Positions 25,582 through 34,848 are shown, counted from the first letter of the stretch. The stretch is 64,000 nt of DNA from Candidatus Thiocaldithrix dubininis (GCA_029972135.1 CP124755.1:1612001-1676000); one strand, 5' to 3'. Numbers and translations are program-made. The notes: generated by a model from the letters alone, not told the origin.

Positions 25582-27381
25582 TTAAATATCCGTCTTAAGC
25601 AGCATGGCGTGCATTAAATGGCGATTATTTAATAAAGGCAAACATTTATCCGGAGTATCAATTAAAGGGTTACGAATGCCTAAACGATCATAAACCCATT
25701 GATTATATGCCAGTTCCCACGCGCTGGGGCTATCAACTTTAGCCCAATGTACTAATGTGTCGATATGGCGTTGGTAAAGCTCGTCAATGCCATATACCAA
25801 TAGCATATATAAAATGGCGCGTGCTACGTCCCCGCGATTGCGCGAGGGAATTACCCATTCATTATCAGCATCGAAGCCAGTGCGTTCAAATAATTCGGGA
25901 TTTAAATCCAAGTTAAAAGGGCGCACGATGCGATCACCCTCAAAATCAAAGGCAAAGTTAGAACGCTTGGCATTTAAACCGCGTTCAGATGGCGCAAAGT
26001 TTAAGGGGTTGGTACTTGCACCATAACGAATTTGGCGCGGTTGTTGTTTTAGCGTGAGATAACGGTCTAGAAAATCTAAGGGTACAATGTGTTCAATGCT
26101 GTGTCGTTGTTTCTGATAGAGCTCGCTAACCGGTACTGAACCGTAAATGGTGGGAATCCAGCCATAGGCTTTGTCAAAAAAGAATGACCAGAAATTATCC
26201 CATTTGTCTTGGCTCGTCCATTGTTCGTAGTGTTTGCTGGATTGGTAAATACCCCCGGCTAAATCAATAAAATCTTGACGGGTCGTTAACTGATTGGGGT
26301 GAGAGGCGTAGGGAATGGGTTGTCCGGTATGAGGTGCATGTTGTTGGTCACGGGTGGGAATTAAGGTAATTACGACAATGCCATGATCGGATTGTAGTTT
26401 ATTATTGATACCATCTTCGCCTAAATGCGCATTTAATACTTTATAATCCATGACTTCAGCTAGTGCATTGGCATTAAAAGAATTAAGCGCATTAGAGACT
26501 AAGATATGATCTAGGCAAATGGCGGTACCCCGATGCAAATGCGTATAAGGGCGCACACTTTGCCGCATATTGGGGGCTAAGCGAAACGTATCGGCTAAAC
26601 GATAATCATGCAGGTATTGCCCCGTGCCTTCTGGCCAGAAAGCGCTATCAATGCCGCCAATACTAAACACACGCTCTTGCATCGTGAGGGCTGCTAAAGT
26701 GGTTGATTGCGGATCATCATTTAAATCACCTAACACGATGATAGGTTTATGCGCATCCGGTGCTAATTCGGCACTGACGCTATGATAAACCAAGGTCGAT
26801 TCTGCCCCGCGTTGTAAGAGGGATGTAATATTACCCCGAGATAAGCGTAATAAGGTATCACGACTACGTTCTTGCCAACTAACGTTTTCTAAATAGGTGA
26901 CCTCCAGAATAGAGGCGCGTTTCGATTTTAAATGCAGTACATAGATCGTAACTGTCCCAATATCAGGCACATTAATATCAACACACACTGGCAAGCGGCT
27001 AAAGCCAAATTCCTCGGTTAAACCTAGTTCTAATTGCACATCTTTATCAATTTTAGGCGTGCGAATTTGTAGTAAGGGCATACGTGATGTTAACGCCACA
27101 ATGGGGCGCGTAAACACCGATAAATCTTCGGGTGACACACCGGGCAAATCGACGATGGCAAAAAAATGATAGCCCAATGATTGACACAAATCTTGTAATT
27201 CGTGATGGCTAAAAACTTCTTGAAAACCAATAATGTCTGCATCTAATGTGCTTAACTGTTGGCGAATCCACGTATTTTTCTGCTGCCATTCGCTTAAGGT
27301 ATAAGTATTACGCTCATCGCGTTCATACCAATACGTACCCGGTGCGGCATATTGAAATAGATTAAAGGTCGCCACTTTCAT
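25582..27381 (-). CDS. EEP-domain plus endonuclease I-domain fusion nuclease
   Basis: A 599-residue protein in two parts. Residues 1-~350 form an endonuclease/exonuclease/phosphatase domain with the catalytic series FNLFQY, GFQEVF, VLGDLNDDP, LDHILVS and SDHGIVV. Residues ~375-599 match the endonuclease I (EndA/NucM) fold: HSIEHIVP carries the His/Glu of the beta-beta-alpha metal site, followed by SNFAFDFEGDRIV, RNRGDVARAILYMLLVY, and WELAYNQWVYDRLGIRNPLID. No signal peptide is seen, which is unusual because EndA-type enzymes are normally exported. The combination suggests a DNA/RNA-degrading enzyme. It has no close neighbours in an operon. Confidence 0.82.
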   Translation of the reverse strand: MKVATFNLFQYAAPGTYWYERDERNTYTLSEWQQKNTWIRQQLSTLDADIIGFQEVFSHHELQDLCQSLGYHFFAIVDLPGVSPEDLSVFTRPIVALTSRMPLLQIRTPKIDKDVQLELGLTEEFGFSRLPVCVDINVPDIGTVTIYVLHLKSKRASILEVTYLENVSWQERSRDTLLRLSRGNITSLLQRGAESTLVYHSVSAELAPDAHKPIIVLGDLNDDPQSTTLAALTMQERVFSIGGIDSAFWPEGTGQYLHDYRLADTFRLAPNMRQSVRPYTHLHRGTAICLDHILVSNALNSFNANALAEVMDYKVLNAHLGEDGINNKLQSDHGIVVITLIPTRDQQHAPHTGQPIPYASHPNQLTTRQDFIDLAGGIYQSSKHYEQWTSQDKWDNFWSFFFDKAYGWIPTIYGSVPVSELYQKQRHSIEHIVPLDFLDRYLTLKQQPRQIRYGASTNPLNFAPSERGLNAKRSNFAFDFEGDRIVRPFNLDLNPELFERTGFDADNEWVIPSRNRGDVARAILYMLLVYGIDELYQRHIDTLVHWAKVDSPSAWELAYNQWVYDRLGIRNPLIDTPDKCLPLLNNRHLMHAMLLKTDI

Positions 27382-27678
27382 TACGCAAATATCCTAAAAC
27401 TGCTGAGGCAAGATTACAGTATTTAGCAATACCTAACCGTTTGGTCTAGTGATTTTAGCGCTTTAATTGGATAAGCTCGTAAACATTCTTATATTAATGA
27501 AGCTTACGAGATGATGTCTAAATCATAACCAATTATAATTAATTTAATATCGTTTATCGTGTTTTTTGCAGCAATTAATTCAGTAATTCGGTTAAGTAAG
27601 GGCGTTTGCTGTTTGTAATCTTTAGTTAAGAAAATGACGAAAAGATGGAGCAATTTTAACTAAATTAAGGAGTTTTTT

Positions 27679-27978
27679 ATGCCTTTTGGTATTAATCCCG
27701 TGAGACCTTCGCGTCCTCAACCTAATAATAATTATAACAATTTGAATAATGCGAATAATTTAAACAATCTTTTCAATGCGATTCTCAATAACCCACAGTT
27801 GCTCAGTAATCTTACTAACTTGATTAATGGTATTTTAAGTAGCTTATTCTCAAGTCCGACCGGTTCTACGACTACACCAGAGGGGTCTGGGGCAACGGGT
27901 GCTACAGGTGCGACTGGGGCAATGGGTGCTACAGGTGTGACTGGGGCAATGGGTGCTACAGGTGCGACTGGGGCATGA
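27679..27978 (+). CDS. Small Asn-rich protein with Gly-Ala-Thr (collagen-like) repeats
   Basis: This 99-residue product starts at an ATG preceded by AAGGAG. Residues ~15-60 are Asn/Leu-rich (NNLNNANNLNNLFNAI), and the last ~30 residues are G-A-T/G-A-M triplets with Gly at every third position, i.e. collagen-like. It ends abruptly in the repeat. No signal peptide is evident. Collagen-like tails often trimerise and occur on surface or filament proteins, but the function here is unknown. The preceding 297 bases (27382-27678) are AT-rich with no gene visible. Confidence 0.6.
   Translation: MPFGINPVRPSRPQPNNNYNNLNNANNLNNLFNAILNNPQLLSNLTNLINGILSSLFSSPTGSTTTPEGSGATGATGATGAMGATGVTGAMGATGATGA
27895..27975 (+). 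repeat. Three tandem 27-bp units inside the collagen-like gene
   Basis: Units 27895-27921, 27922-27948 and 27949-27975 differ at only a base or two and encode T/M-GATG(A/V)TGA. Near-identity at third positions points to recent expansion, so copy number may vary between strains. Confidence 0.85.
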
Positions 27979-28079
27979 ACTGTTCTTGAATTCGTTAAAT
28001 AGTTAAGTTAGAGCCTTCTATGTAGTAAATTACTTATGTTAGCCTTGCCCTTTATTAAATTATAACTGGGGTAAACTAA

Positions 28080-28421
28080 ATGAGAATTATTGAAGGCGAT
28101 AATCTGGGTAGTGAAGTTACTTTTCTGCCCAGTGAATCTTTATTACAAATTCATGCCCGCTTAATGGTGGTGAAGTCCTATAAATTACCGCAAGACATGC
28201 ATGCGATTTCTTTATTAGAAAAACATTATTATCATAGTTTTGAACAATGGTTGATTATGATTATTGCAGGTTTAACCATTATTGGGTTACTGATTGCTAT
28301 TCCTATGTATTGGTGGGGCAAGAAGTTAAATTTTAAAATGCGTTTTGAGCCTAAGCGGGATGAACCATTTATTGTGTTGGGTGATAAATACGACTGGAAA
28401 CGAATGCAGGTATTTGTATAA
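28080..28421 (+). CDS. Small single-pass membrane protein, unknown
   Basis: A 113-residue protein that I do not recognise. One clear transmembrane helix lies near residues 56-76 (LIMIIAGLTIIGLLIAIPMYW), preceded by a polar N-terminal half with no signal sequence and followed by a basic segment (GKKLNFKMRFEPKRDE), so the C terminus is probably cytoplasmic. It follows the collagen-like gene by about 100 bases in the same direction and is convergent with the first hypF copy, 18 bases away. The ribosome site is weak. Confidence 0.55.
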   Translation: MRIIEGDNLGSEVTFLPSESLLQIHARLMVVKSYKLPQDMHAISLLEKHYYHSFEQWLIMIIAGLTIIGLLIAIPMYWWGKKLNFKMRFEPKRDEPFIVLGDKYDWKRMQVFV

Positions 28422-28439
28422 AAACCATGTTCTTACACC

Positions 28440-30461
28440 TCAAGCGATTTGTTGGCAAGCGATAGCGATTTGCCCGAGTGCTAAACCGCCATCATTGCTA
28501 GGGAATTGGCTAGGGCTGAGAACCTGAAAGTTATGTTGCATTAAACGTGTGGTGAGATGGCTTAGGATTAAGCGATTTTGCAAAACACCACCCGACAAGA
28601 CAATGGCTTGGATTTCTGGGTGTTGCTGTTTGAGATAAAGCGTCGTGTCGATCAGGCTATTGATGAACCCTTGATGAAATTGGGCGGCAATCGTGCCTCT
28701 ATCATAGCCTTGTTGCAAATCTTGTAATAAGGCTAACCACATTGGGGTAGCCTCTAGCACAACGGGCTGGGTTTGCGTATTTAATTGAAAGGGATAGCCT
28801 GCGACATAATCCAATAAAATAGGCGGTGTGATGGCTTCTAGTTCAATGGCGGCTTGTCCCTCATAACTAATCTGGCTACGACTACAATTTAACGCTGCCG
28901 CGACGGCATCAAATAAACGCCCACACGAACTGCTTAACGGTGAATTTACTTGTCGTTTCAGCATTTGCGCTAAGGTGCTCAGCGGCTGCTGCTTAAGGAA
29001 TTGGATAATATCCAAGTCTTTAAACATATCTGCCACAAAATCCCAACCTAGTTCCTGTAAATACGCCCAAGTATTACGCCAAGGCTGCAAAATGGCTTGT
29101 GTACCGCCGGGCATGGGTAAAGCCTGTAAATGCCCCACGCGTGTATAGCTTTGATAATCGGCTAATAAGAATTCACCGCCCCACAACGTACCGTCTGCGC
29201 CATAGCCTAAGCCATCCAAAATAATACCTAACACCTTACCTTGCTGAGGTTGCCACGCATGTTCGATTAAACAAGCCGCCAAATGGGCATGATGATGTTG
29301 CACCTCAATCAGGGGAATTTGTTGAGACAGTGCCCATTGTTTACCTAACTGACTGGAACGGTAATACGGATGAGCGTCGATTACAATGGCAGCGGCTTGA
29401 TGTTGCCACAATGTTTGATAGAGTTTGAGACTATGTTCATAAGCTTGCCACGCTTTCGCATTCTCCAAGTCGCCTACATGTTGGGATACGACGACCTGCC
29501 CCGCATTCAATAAAGCAAACGTGCTTTTTAACTCAGCGCCCATTGCCAGCAAGGTTAAATCTGCTTTGGCGAAGCCTTTCGGTAACAAAAAGGGACTAGG
29601 TGCATAGCCGCGTGCACGTCGCAACATACGCGGTTTATGTTGCACTGCACGTAAGACAGAATCATCCAGCCGATTAATAATAGGGCGATTGTGTAATACT
29701 AAATAATCGGCAATACCCTGTAAGCGTTGGCGTGTATCATCGAGGCTAATACATTGCGGCTCATCGCTGACATTGGCACTAGTCATGACTAAAGGCGTTG
29801 CCCACTCTTGCATTAACAATAAATGTAAAGGGGTATACGGCAACATAAAGCCTAACGTATTTTGCTGCGGCGCAATTTCGGCAGCAAGGGGTAGACTTTC
29901 TGATTTTCGCTCTAATAACACAATCGGTGCAGCCGTGCTTTGTAATAAAGCCAGACGGGCATCATCGGTGTAACAATAGTGTTCTACAATCGCGATATCA
30001 CGTGCCATTAACGCTAAGGGTTTAGCATAGCGTCGCTTACGAGCGCGTAATTGGCTAACGGCGGTCTCATTGCAGGCATCACAAACCAAATGCACGCCAC
30101 CTAAACCCATTAAAGCCACAATCGCACCTTGTTTTAGAAAACGATTAGCAGCATCAAGCGCATCACGTTCACCCGCCTGTAAGCTAATCGGTTCACCCGT
30201 TATGCTTTCTAACCAAAGCGTTGGTCCACAAGTTGGGCAAGCATTCGGTTGTGCGTGAAAGCGTCGATCCGCTGGATTTTCATATTCTGCCAAACAAGCC
30301 GGGCATTGGCTAAACGTTGCCATACTGGTTTGCGCCCGATCATACGGAATACCCTGAATAATGCTTAAGCGTGGACCGCAATGAGTACAATTGATAAACG
30401 GATAACGATAACGCCGATTAGTTGGTTCAAATAATTCAGCGCGACAAGCAATTGTACTCAT
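28440..30461 (-). CDS. hypF: HypF, N-terminally truncated (copy 1)
   Basis: HypF makes the thiocarbamoyl/cyano ligand of NiFe hydrogenase from carbamoyl phosphate. This 673-residue frame retains most of the zinc-finger region (NRRYRYPFINCTHCGPR, CPACLAEYENP, CPTCGP), a YrdC-like domain (~100-290) and the Kae1-like domain with HHHAHLAACL and GIILDGLGYGADGTLWGGE. It lacks the N-terminal acylphosphatase domain (about 90 residues, normally with VQGVGFRP) and the first zinc Cys; the family's usual length is about 750 or more. Its first codons, ATG AGT ACA ATT, come from the opposite inverted arm, so they are not native coding sequence. Activity is doubtful because the missing domain hydrolyses carbamoyl phosphate. 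An intact hypF may exist elsewhere. Confidence 0.85.
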   Translation of the reverse strand: MSTIACRAELFEPTNRRYRYPFINCTHCGPRLSIIQGIPYDRAQTSMATFSQCPACLAEYENPADRRFHAQPNACPTCGPTLWLESITGEPISLQAGERDALDAANRFLKQGAIVALMGLGGVHLVCDACNETAVSQLRARKRRYAKPLALMARDIAIVEHYCYTDDARLALLQSTAAPIVLLERKSESLPLAAEIAPQQNTLGFMLPYTPLHLLLMQEWATPLVMTSANVSDEPQCISLDDTRQRLQGIADYLVLHNRPIINRLDDSVLRAVQHKPRMLRRARGYAPSPFLLPKGFAKADLTLLAMGAELKSTFALLNAGQVVVSQHVGDLENAKAWQAYEHSLKLYQTLWQHQAAAIVIDAHPYYRSSQLGKQWALSQQIPLIEVQHHHAHLAACLIEHAWQPQQGKVLGIILDGLGYGADGTLWGGEFLLADYQSYTRVGHLQALPMPGGTQAILQPWRNTWAYLQELGWDFVADMFKDLDIIQFLKQQPLSTLAQMLKRQVNSPLSSSCGRLFDAVAAALNCSRSQISYEGQAAIELEAITPPILLDYVAGYPFQLNTQTQPVVLEATPMWLALLQDLQQGYDRGTIAAQFHQGFINSLIDTTLYLKQQHPEIQAIVLSGGVLQNRLILSHLTTRLMQHNFQVLSPSQFPSNDGGLALGQIAIACQQIA
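28443..30393 (-). repeat. Left arm of 1951-bp inverted duplication (hypF)
   Basis: Base x here is the complement of base 60842 minus x in the right arm, without an indel. I counted 15 substitutions, all in the outer ~240 bp (28443-28680). The translations are identical further in, and the stretches I compared by eye match at base level. Homology stops exactly at the last shared codon of hypF. Confidence 0.9.
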
Positions 30462-32399
30462 TGCGGTCCACGCTTAAGCATTATTCAGGGTATTCCGTAT
30501 GATCGGGCGCAAACCAGTATGGCAACGTTTAGCCAATGCCCGGCTTGTTTGGCAGAATATGAAAATCCAGCGGATCGACGCTTTCACGCACAACCGAATG
30601 CTTGCCCAACTTGTGGACCAACGCTTTGGTTAGAAAGCATAACGGGTGAACCGATTAGCTTACAGGCGGGTGAACGTGATGCGCTTGATGCTGCTAATCG
30701 TTTTCTAAAACAAGGTGCGATTGTGGCTTTAATGGGTTTAGGTGGCGTGCATTTGGTTTGTGATGCCTGCAATGAGACCGCCGTTAGCCAATTACGCGCT
30801 CGTAAGCGACGCTATGCTAAACCCTTAGCGTTAATGGCACGTGATATCGCGATTGTAGAACACTATTGTTACACCGATGATGCCCGTCTGGCTTTATTAC
30901 AAAGCACGGCTGCACCGATTGTGTTATTAGAGCGAAAATCAGAAAGTCTACCCCTTGCTGCCGAAATTGCGCCGCAGCAAAATACGTTAGGCTTTATGTT
31001 GCCGTATACCCCTTTACATTTATTGTTAATGCAAGAGTGGGCAACGCCTTTAGTCATGACTAGTGCCAATGTCAGCGATGAGCCGCAATGTATTAGCCTC
31101 GATGATACACGCCAACGCTTACAGGGTATTGCCGATTATTTAGTATTACACAATCGCCCTATTATTAATCGGCTGGATGATTCTGTCTTACGTGCAGTGC
31201 AACATAAACCGCGTATGTTGCGACGTGCACGCGGCTATGCACCTAGTCCCTTTTTGTTACCGAAAGGCTTCGCCAAAGCAGATTTAACCTTGCTGGCAAT
31301 GGGCGCTGAGTTAAAAAGCACGTTTGCTTTATTGAATGCGGGGCAGGTCGTCGTATCCCAACATGTAGGCGACTTGGAGAATGCGAAAGCGTGGCAAGCT
31401 TATGAACATAGTCTCAAACTCTATCAAACATTGTGGCAACATCAAGCCGCTGCCATTGTAATCGACGCTCATCCGTATTACCGTTCCAGTCAGTTAGGTA
31501 AACAATGGGCACTGTCTCAACAAATTCCCCTGATTGAGGTGCAACATCATCATGCCCATTTGGCGGCTTGTTTAATCGAACATGCGTGGCAACCTCAGCA
31601 AGGTAAGGTGTTAGGTATTATTTTGGATGGCTTAGGCTATGGCGCAGACGGTACGTTGTGGGGCGGTGAATTCTTATTAGCCGATTATCAAAGCTATACA
31701 CGCGTGGGGCATTTACAGGCTTTACCCATGCCCGGCGGTACACAAGCCATTTTGCAGCCTTGGCGTAATACTTGGGCGTATTTACAGGAACTAGGTTGGG
31801 ATTTTGTGGCAGATATGTTTAAAGACTTGGATATTATCCAATTCCTTAAGCAGCAGCCGCTGAGCACCTTAGCGCAAATGCTGAAACGACAAGTAAATTC
31901 ACCGTTAAGCAGTTCGTGTGGGCGTTTATTTGATGCCGTCGCGGCAGCGTTAAATTGTAGTCGTAGCCAGATTAGTTATGAGGGACAAGCCGCCATTGAA
32001 CTAGAAGCCATCACACCGCCTATTTTATTGGATTATGTCGCAGGCTATCCCTTTCAATTAAATACGCAAACCCAGCCCGTTGTGCTAGAGGCTACCCCAA
32101 TGTGGTTAGCCTTATTACAAGATTTGCAACAAGGCTATGATAGAGGCACGATTGCCGCCCAATTTCATCAAGGATTAATCAATAGCTTGCTAGACACAAC
32201 GCTTTATCTCAAACAACAATACCCAGAAATTCAAGCCATTGTCTTGTCGGGTGGTGTTTTGCAAAATCGCTTAATCCTAAGCCATCTCAGCACACGTTTA
32301 AAACAACAGAACTTTCAGGTACTCAGCCCTAGCCAATTCCCTAGCAATGATGGCGGCTTAGCACTCGGGCAAATCGCTATCGCTTGCCAACAAATCGCT
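30449..32399 (+). repeat. Right arm of 1951-bp inverted duplication (hypF)
   Basis: Mirror of 28443-30393, separated from it by the unique 55-bp centre 30394-30448, which continues the reading frame of copy 1. After 32399 the sequence leads into the hypE end rather than mirroring the left flank. Confidence 0.9.
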
Positions 32400-32411
32400 G
32401 GAAGTCATTAG
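30519..32411 (+). CDS. hypF: HypF, N-terminally truncated (copy 2, inverted)
   Basis: A second hypF fragment on the opposite strand, 630 residues from the first usable ATG (MATFSQCPACLAEY), starting inside the second zinc finger. Homology runs further upstream to base 30449, but a TAA in the same frame within the 55-bp centre blocks any longer product. It therefore lacks the acylphosphatase domain and the first zinc finger. YrdC and Kae1-like domains are complete and identical in residues to copy 1 except near the C terminus (for example LINSLLDTT here, FINSLIDTT in copy 1), and it ends three residues later (GSH). No Shine-Dalgarno is evident. It overlaps the convergent hypE by four bases. 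It is most likely a non-functional fragment or an assembly product. Confidence 0.75.
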   Translation: MATFSQCPACLAEYENPADRRFHAQPNACPTCGPTLWLESITGEPISLQAGERDALDAANRFLKQGAIVALMGLGGVHLVCDACNETAVSQLRARKRRYAKPLALMARDIAIVEHYCYTDDARLALLQSTAAPIVLLERKSESLPLAAEIAPQQNTLGFMLPYTPLHLLLMQEWATPLVMTSANVSDEPQCISLDDTRQRLQGIADYLVLHNRPIINRLDDSVLRAVQHKPRMLRRARGYAPSPFLLPKGFAKADLTLLAMGAELKSTFALLNAGQVVVSQHVGDLENAKAWQAYEHSLKLYQTLWQHQAAAIVIDAHPYYRSSQLGKQWALSQQIPLIEVQHHHAHLAACLIEHAWQPQQGKVLGIILDGLGYGADGTLWGGEFLLADYQSYTRVGHLQALPMPGGTQAILQPWRNTWAYLQELGWDFVADMFKDLDIIQFLKQQPLSTLAQMLKRQVNSPLSSSCGRLFDAVAAALNCSRSQISYEGQAAIELEAITPPILLDYVAGYPFQLNTQTQPVVLEATPMWLALLQDLQQGYDRGTIAAQFHQGLINSLLDTTLYLKQQYPEIQAIVLSGGVLQNRLILSHLSTRLKQQNFQVLSPSQFPSNDGGLALGQIAIACQQIAGSH

Positions 32412-33430
32412 CAAATTCTGGGTAATTGCTCGCCCGGTAACATATCCACAATACGTTCGCCACCGAATCCTGTTTGTAAAATGACATGCCCTTTACCAGC
32501 GGTTACCTGCCCGACCACACAAGCATCTTGTCCTTCGGGTATCTGGCGCATAGCAATTAATACAGCCTCAGCGGAAGATGCGGAAACAACCGCCACCAGT
32601 TTACCTTCGTTAGCTAAATAGAGCGGATCTAACCCTAAAATTTCGCACATACCGCGCACGGGTTGGCGAATAGGTAATTGAGCTTCGTCTAACACAATAT
32701 TGACTTGGGAGCGCTCGGCAAATTCATTTAATACCGTGGCTAAACCGCCGCGCGTTGCATCCCGTAAACAATGAATAGCTGGGCAAGCCGCAAACATAGC
32801 CGCAACTAGGCGATTCAAAGGCGCACAATCGCTGGCAATATCCGCATCTAACGCTAAATCGCCACGCGCATTCAGAATAGCCGCGCCGTGATCACCTAAA
32901 TAACCGTTCACAATCACCACATCGCCAACTTGTGCGCCACTGGCAGACGGATTAAACCCCTCGGCAATCACACCTACGCCAGCGGTATTAATAAAGAGCT
33001 GATCCGCGCCCCCGCGTTGCACCACTTTAGTATCACCAGTGACAATCGCGACACCCGCCGCATCTGCCGCAGAGCGCATAGCCGCTAAAATACGTTTAAA
33101 CGTCTCAAGCGCTAAGCCTTCTTCAATAATAAAACCACAACTGAGATATAAAGGGGTTGCGCCCCCAACTGCTAAATCGTTGACCGTACCGTTGATGGCT
33201 AATGTGCCAATATTGCCCCCCGGAAATTCCAGCGGAGTCACCACATAAGAATCGGTGGTAAACGCAAGGCGATTGCCTAAGGCATTTAACTCGGCTAACG
33301 GAATACGCGCTTGATCTTCGCCTTGATCCAGCAAAGGATTACTGAATACTTGCCGAATTAATTGGTCAACTAATTCATGCATAGCTCGCCCACCGCTGCC
33401 ATGCGCTAATGTAATGGAGCTTTGTGACAT
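32408..33430 (-). CDS. hypE: HypE, hydrogenase cyanide-ligand dehydratase
   Basis: A 340-residue PurM-like ATPase that dehydrates the thiocarboxamide on its C-terminal Cys to thiocyanate for the Fe(CN)2CO centre. It starts ITLAHGSGGRAMHELVDQL, has the ATP-site TTDSYVVTPLEFPGGNIG and TGDTKVVQRG, and ends with the conserved PRIC, so the acceptor Cys is the last residue. Start and stop overlap with hypD (TAATG), showing translational coupling. It is the last intact gene of the minus-strand hup-hyp operon; its HypF partner is damaged next door. Confidence 0.96.
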   Translation of the reverse strand: MSQSSITLAHGSGGRAMHELVDQLIRQVFSNPLLDQGEDQARIPLAELNALGNRLAFTTDSYVVTPLEFPGGNIGTLAINGTVNDLAVGGATPLYLSCGFIIEEGLALETFKRILAAMRSAADAAGVAIVTGDTKVVQRGGADQLFINTAGVGVIAEGFNPSASGAQVGDVVIVNGYLGDHGAAILNARGDLALDADIASDCAPLNRLVAAMFAACPAIHCLRDATRGGLATVLNEFAERSQVNIVLDEAQLPIRQPVRGMCEILGLDPLYLANEGKLVAVVSASSAEAVLIAMRQIPEGQDACVVGQVTAGKGHVILQTGFGGERIVDMLPGEQLPRIC

Positions 33431-34554
33431 TATTGATGTGTTCCTTTACCCAGTTTGCCATAGGCATAATACGCGGCACACGAGCCTTCCGGCGATACCA
33501 TTAATGCACCTAACGGAGTTTGTGGGTTACAAGTGCTAGCAAATGCGGGGCATTGCCAAGGTTTTAGCACGCCGCGCAATACCTCCGCACATTTCAGCGT
33601 TTCTGTCGCAGGTGCGGATATGGCCTTAGCTAATGGAAATTTTTGCTCAGCATCAAAAGCCGCATAATTCGCACGAATTTTAATGCCTGCATCGCCGATA
33701 TTACCTAGCCCGCGAAACTCGCTATGCGCTCTAACTTCATAAACTTGTTGAATAGCGGCTAAACCCGCATTATTGCCTTGTATCGGCACAATTCGTGCAT
33801 ATTGATTTTCAACGGCAGCGCGTTGTTCACTAACTTGTTTTAGCAGTAGCCAAAGGGCTTGTAGAATATCCAATGGCTCAAAGCCCGTAATCACAACCGG
33901 CTTATGATAATCATGCACAACAAAGTCATAGGGTTGTGTACCAATCACCATACTGACATGCCCCGGTGCAAGAAAACCGTCTAAGGTCAAATCAGGGTCA
34001 GTCAGAATCGCCCGCATGGTCGCTGGGGTGGTAATGTGATTACAAAATAAAGAGAAATTATTTAACCCTTCACGCGCAGCTTGCAATAAAGTCAGCGCCG
34101 TACTGGGCATCGTGGTTTCAAAGCCTAATGCAAAAAATACCACTTCACGCGTCGGCTGTTGGCGTGCCAAATTCAGCGCATCCATTGGCGAATACACCAT
34201 GCGCACATCACAACCGTCTGCTTTGGCTTGTAATAAGCTTTTACGTGTGCCGGGTACACGCATGGCATCGCCAAAAGTAGTAAAAATAACATTAGGTTGT
34301 TCGGCAATGCTCACGCAATCATCCACTCGCGCCATTGGCAAGACACACACCGGGCAACCGGGACCATGCACCATTTCTATGTTATCCGGCAACATGGCTT
34401 CAATGCCGTATTTAAACAAAGTATGGGTATGCCCACCGCAAAATTCCATGAACTGTAACGGAGTCTCGGTGCGCAACGTGGCAGCTAATTGTTGAATAGC
34501 TTTAACTAACGCTTTAGCTTTAGTGGGATCTCGAAACTCATCCACGTATTTCAT
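33430..34554 (-). CDS. hypD: HypD, hydrogenase Fe-cyanide assembly protein
   Basis: A 374-residue iron-sulfur scaffold on which Fe(CN)2CO is built with HypC and HypE. Signature segments are visible: MEFCGGHTHTLFKYG (~40), GPGCPVCVLPM (~66-77, redox CxxC), ALGFETTMPSTAL (~143), LAPGHVSMVIG, and the C-terminal cysteines including CAEVLRG, CPAFASTC and PEGSCAAYYAYG for the 4Fe-4S cluster. All look intact. The ATG overlaps the hypC stop by four bases and its own stop overlaps hypE, consistent with one tightly coupled hypCDE unit. Confidence 0.97.
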   Translation of the reverse strand: MKYVDEFRDPTKAKALVKAIQQLAATLRTETPLQFMEFCGGHTHTLFKYGIEAMLPDNIEMVHGPGCPVCVLPMARVDDCVSIAEQPNVIFTTFGDAMRVPGTRKSLLQAKADGCDVRMVYSPMDALNLARQQPTREVVFFALGFETTMPSTALTLLQAAREGLNNFSLFCNHITTPATMRAILTDPDLTLDGFLAPGHVSMVIGTQPYDFVVHDYHKPVVITGFEPLDILQALWLLLKQVSEQRAAVENQYARIVPIQGNNAGLAAIQQVYEVRAHSEFRGLGNIGDAGIKIRANYAAFDAEQKFPLAKAISAPATETLKCAEVLRGVLKPWQCPAFASTCNPQTPLGALMVSPEGSCAAYYAYGKLGKGTHQ

Positions 34555-34835
34555 GTGGTAGCGTCCATCACTTGCATTGCATCTAATTCAGCTTGCATAT
34601 CGCCTAACTCTGCCAATAAAGCCAGCGTGCGTGCGGCTTCCGCTTCATCCAATAAGCTCATCGCAAACCCCACATGCACTAACACCCAAGCACCCATGTA
34701 ATGTTCTAAGGGCTGCCCTTCATCCACTATACAAGCAATATTAACGTCGCGCTTTACGCCCCCTACCTCTACCTTAGCTATCAGATTGGTTTCATCAACA
34801 ATGGCGATAATTTGCCCGGGAATGCCTAGACACAT
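34551..34835 (-). CDS. hypC: HypC, hydrogenase maturation chaperone
   Basis: A 94-residue HypC/HybG chaperone starting with the diagnostic MCLGIPGQI, whose Cys2 binds the Fe(CN)2CO unit and then the large-subunit precursor. I place the start at 34835, where AAGGA lies upstream and the family N terminus begins; the open frame extends 14 codons further. The family's usual length is 75-100 residues. A second, HupF-type member of the same family is at 37795, as is usual in hup clusters. It overlaps hypD and follows hupJ by 13 bases. Confidence 0.95.
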   Translation of the reverse strand: MCLGIPGQIIAIVDETNLIAKVEVGGVKRDVNIACIVDEGQPLEHYMGAWVLVHVGFAMSLLDEAEAARTLALLAELGDMQAELDAMQVMDATT

Positions 34836-34848
34836 GCTATTTAAATCC

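Noticed and set aside
27382-27678. Small RNA or promoter in the 297-bp gap before the collagen-like gene
   Set aside because: The stretch is AT-rich with only weak, unconvincing promoter-like boxes and no strong hairpin.
30519-32411. Second intact, independent hypF
   Set aside because: It lacks the acylphosphatase domain and first zinc finger, has an in-frame TAA just upstream of the homologous region and mirrors copy 1 exactly.
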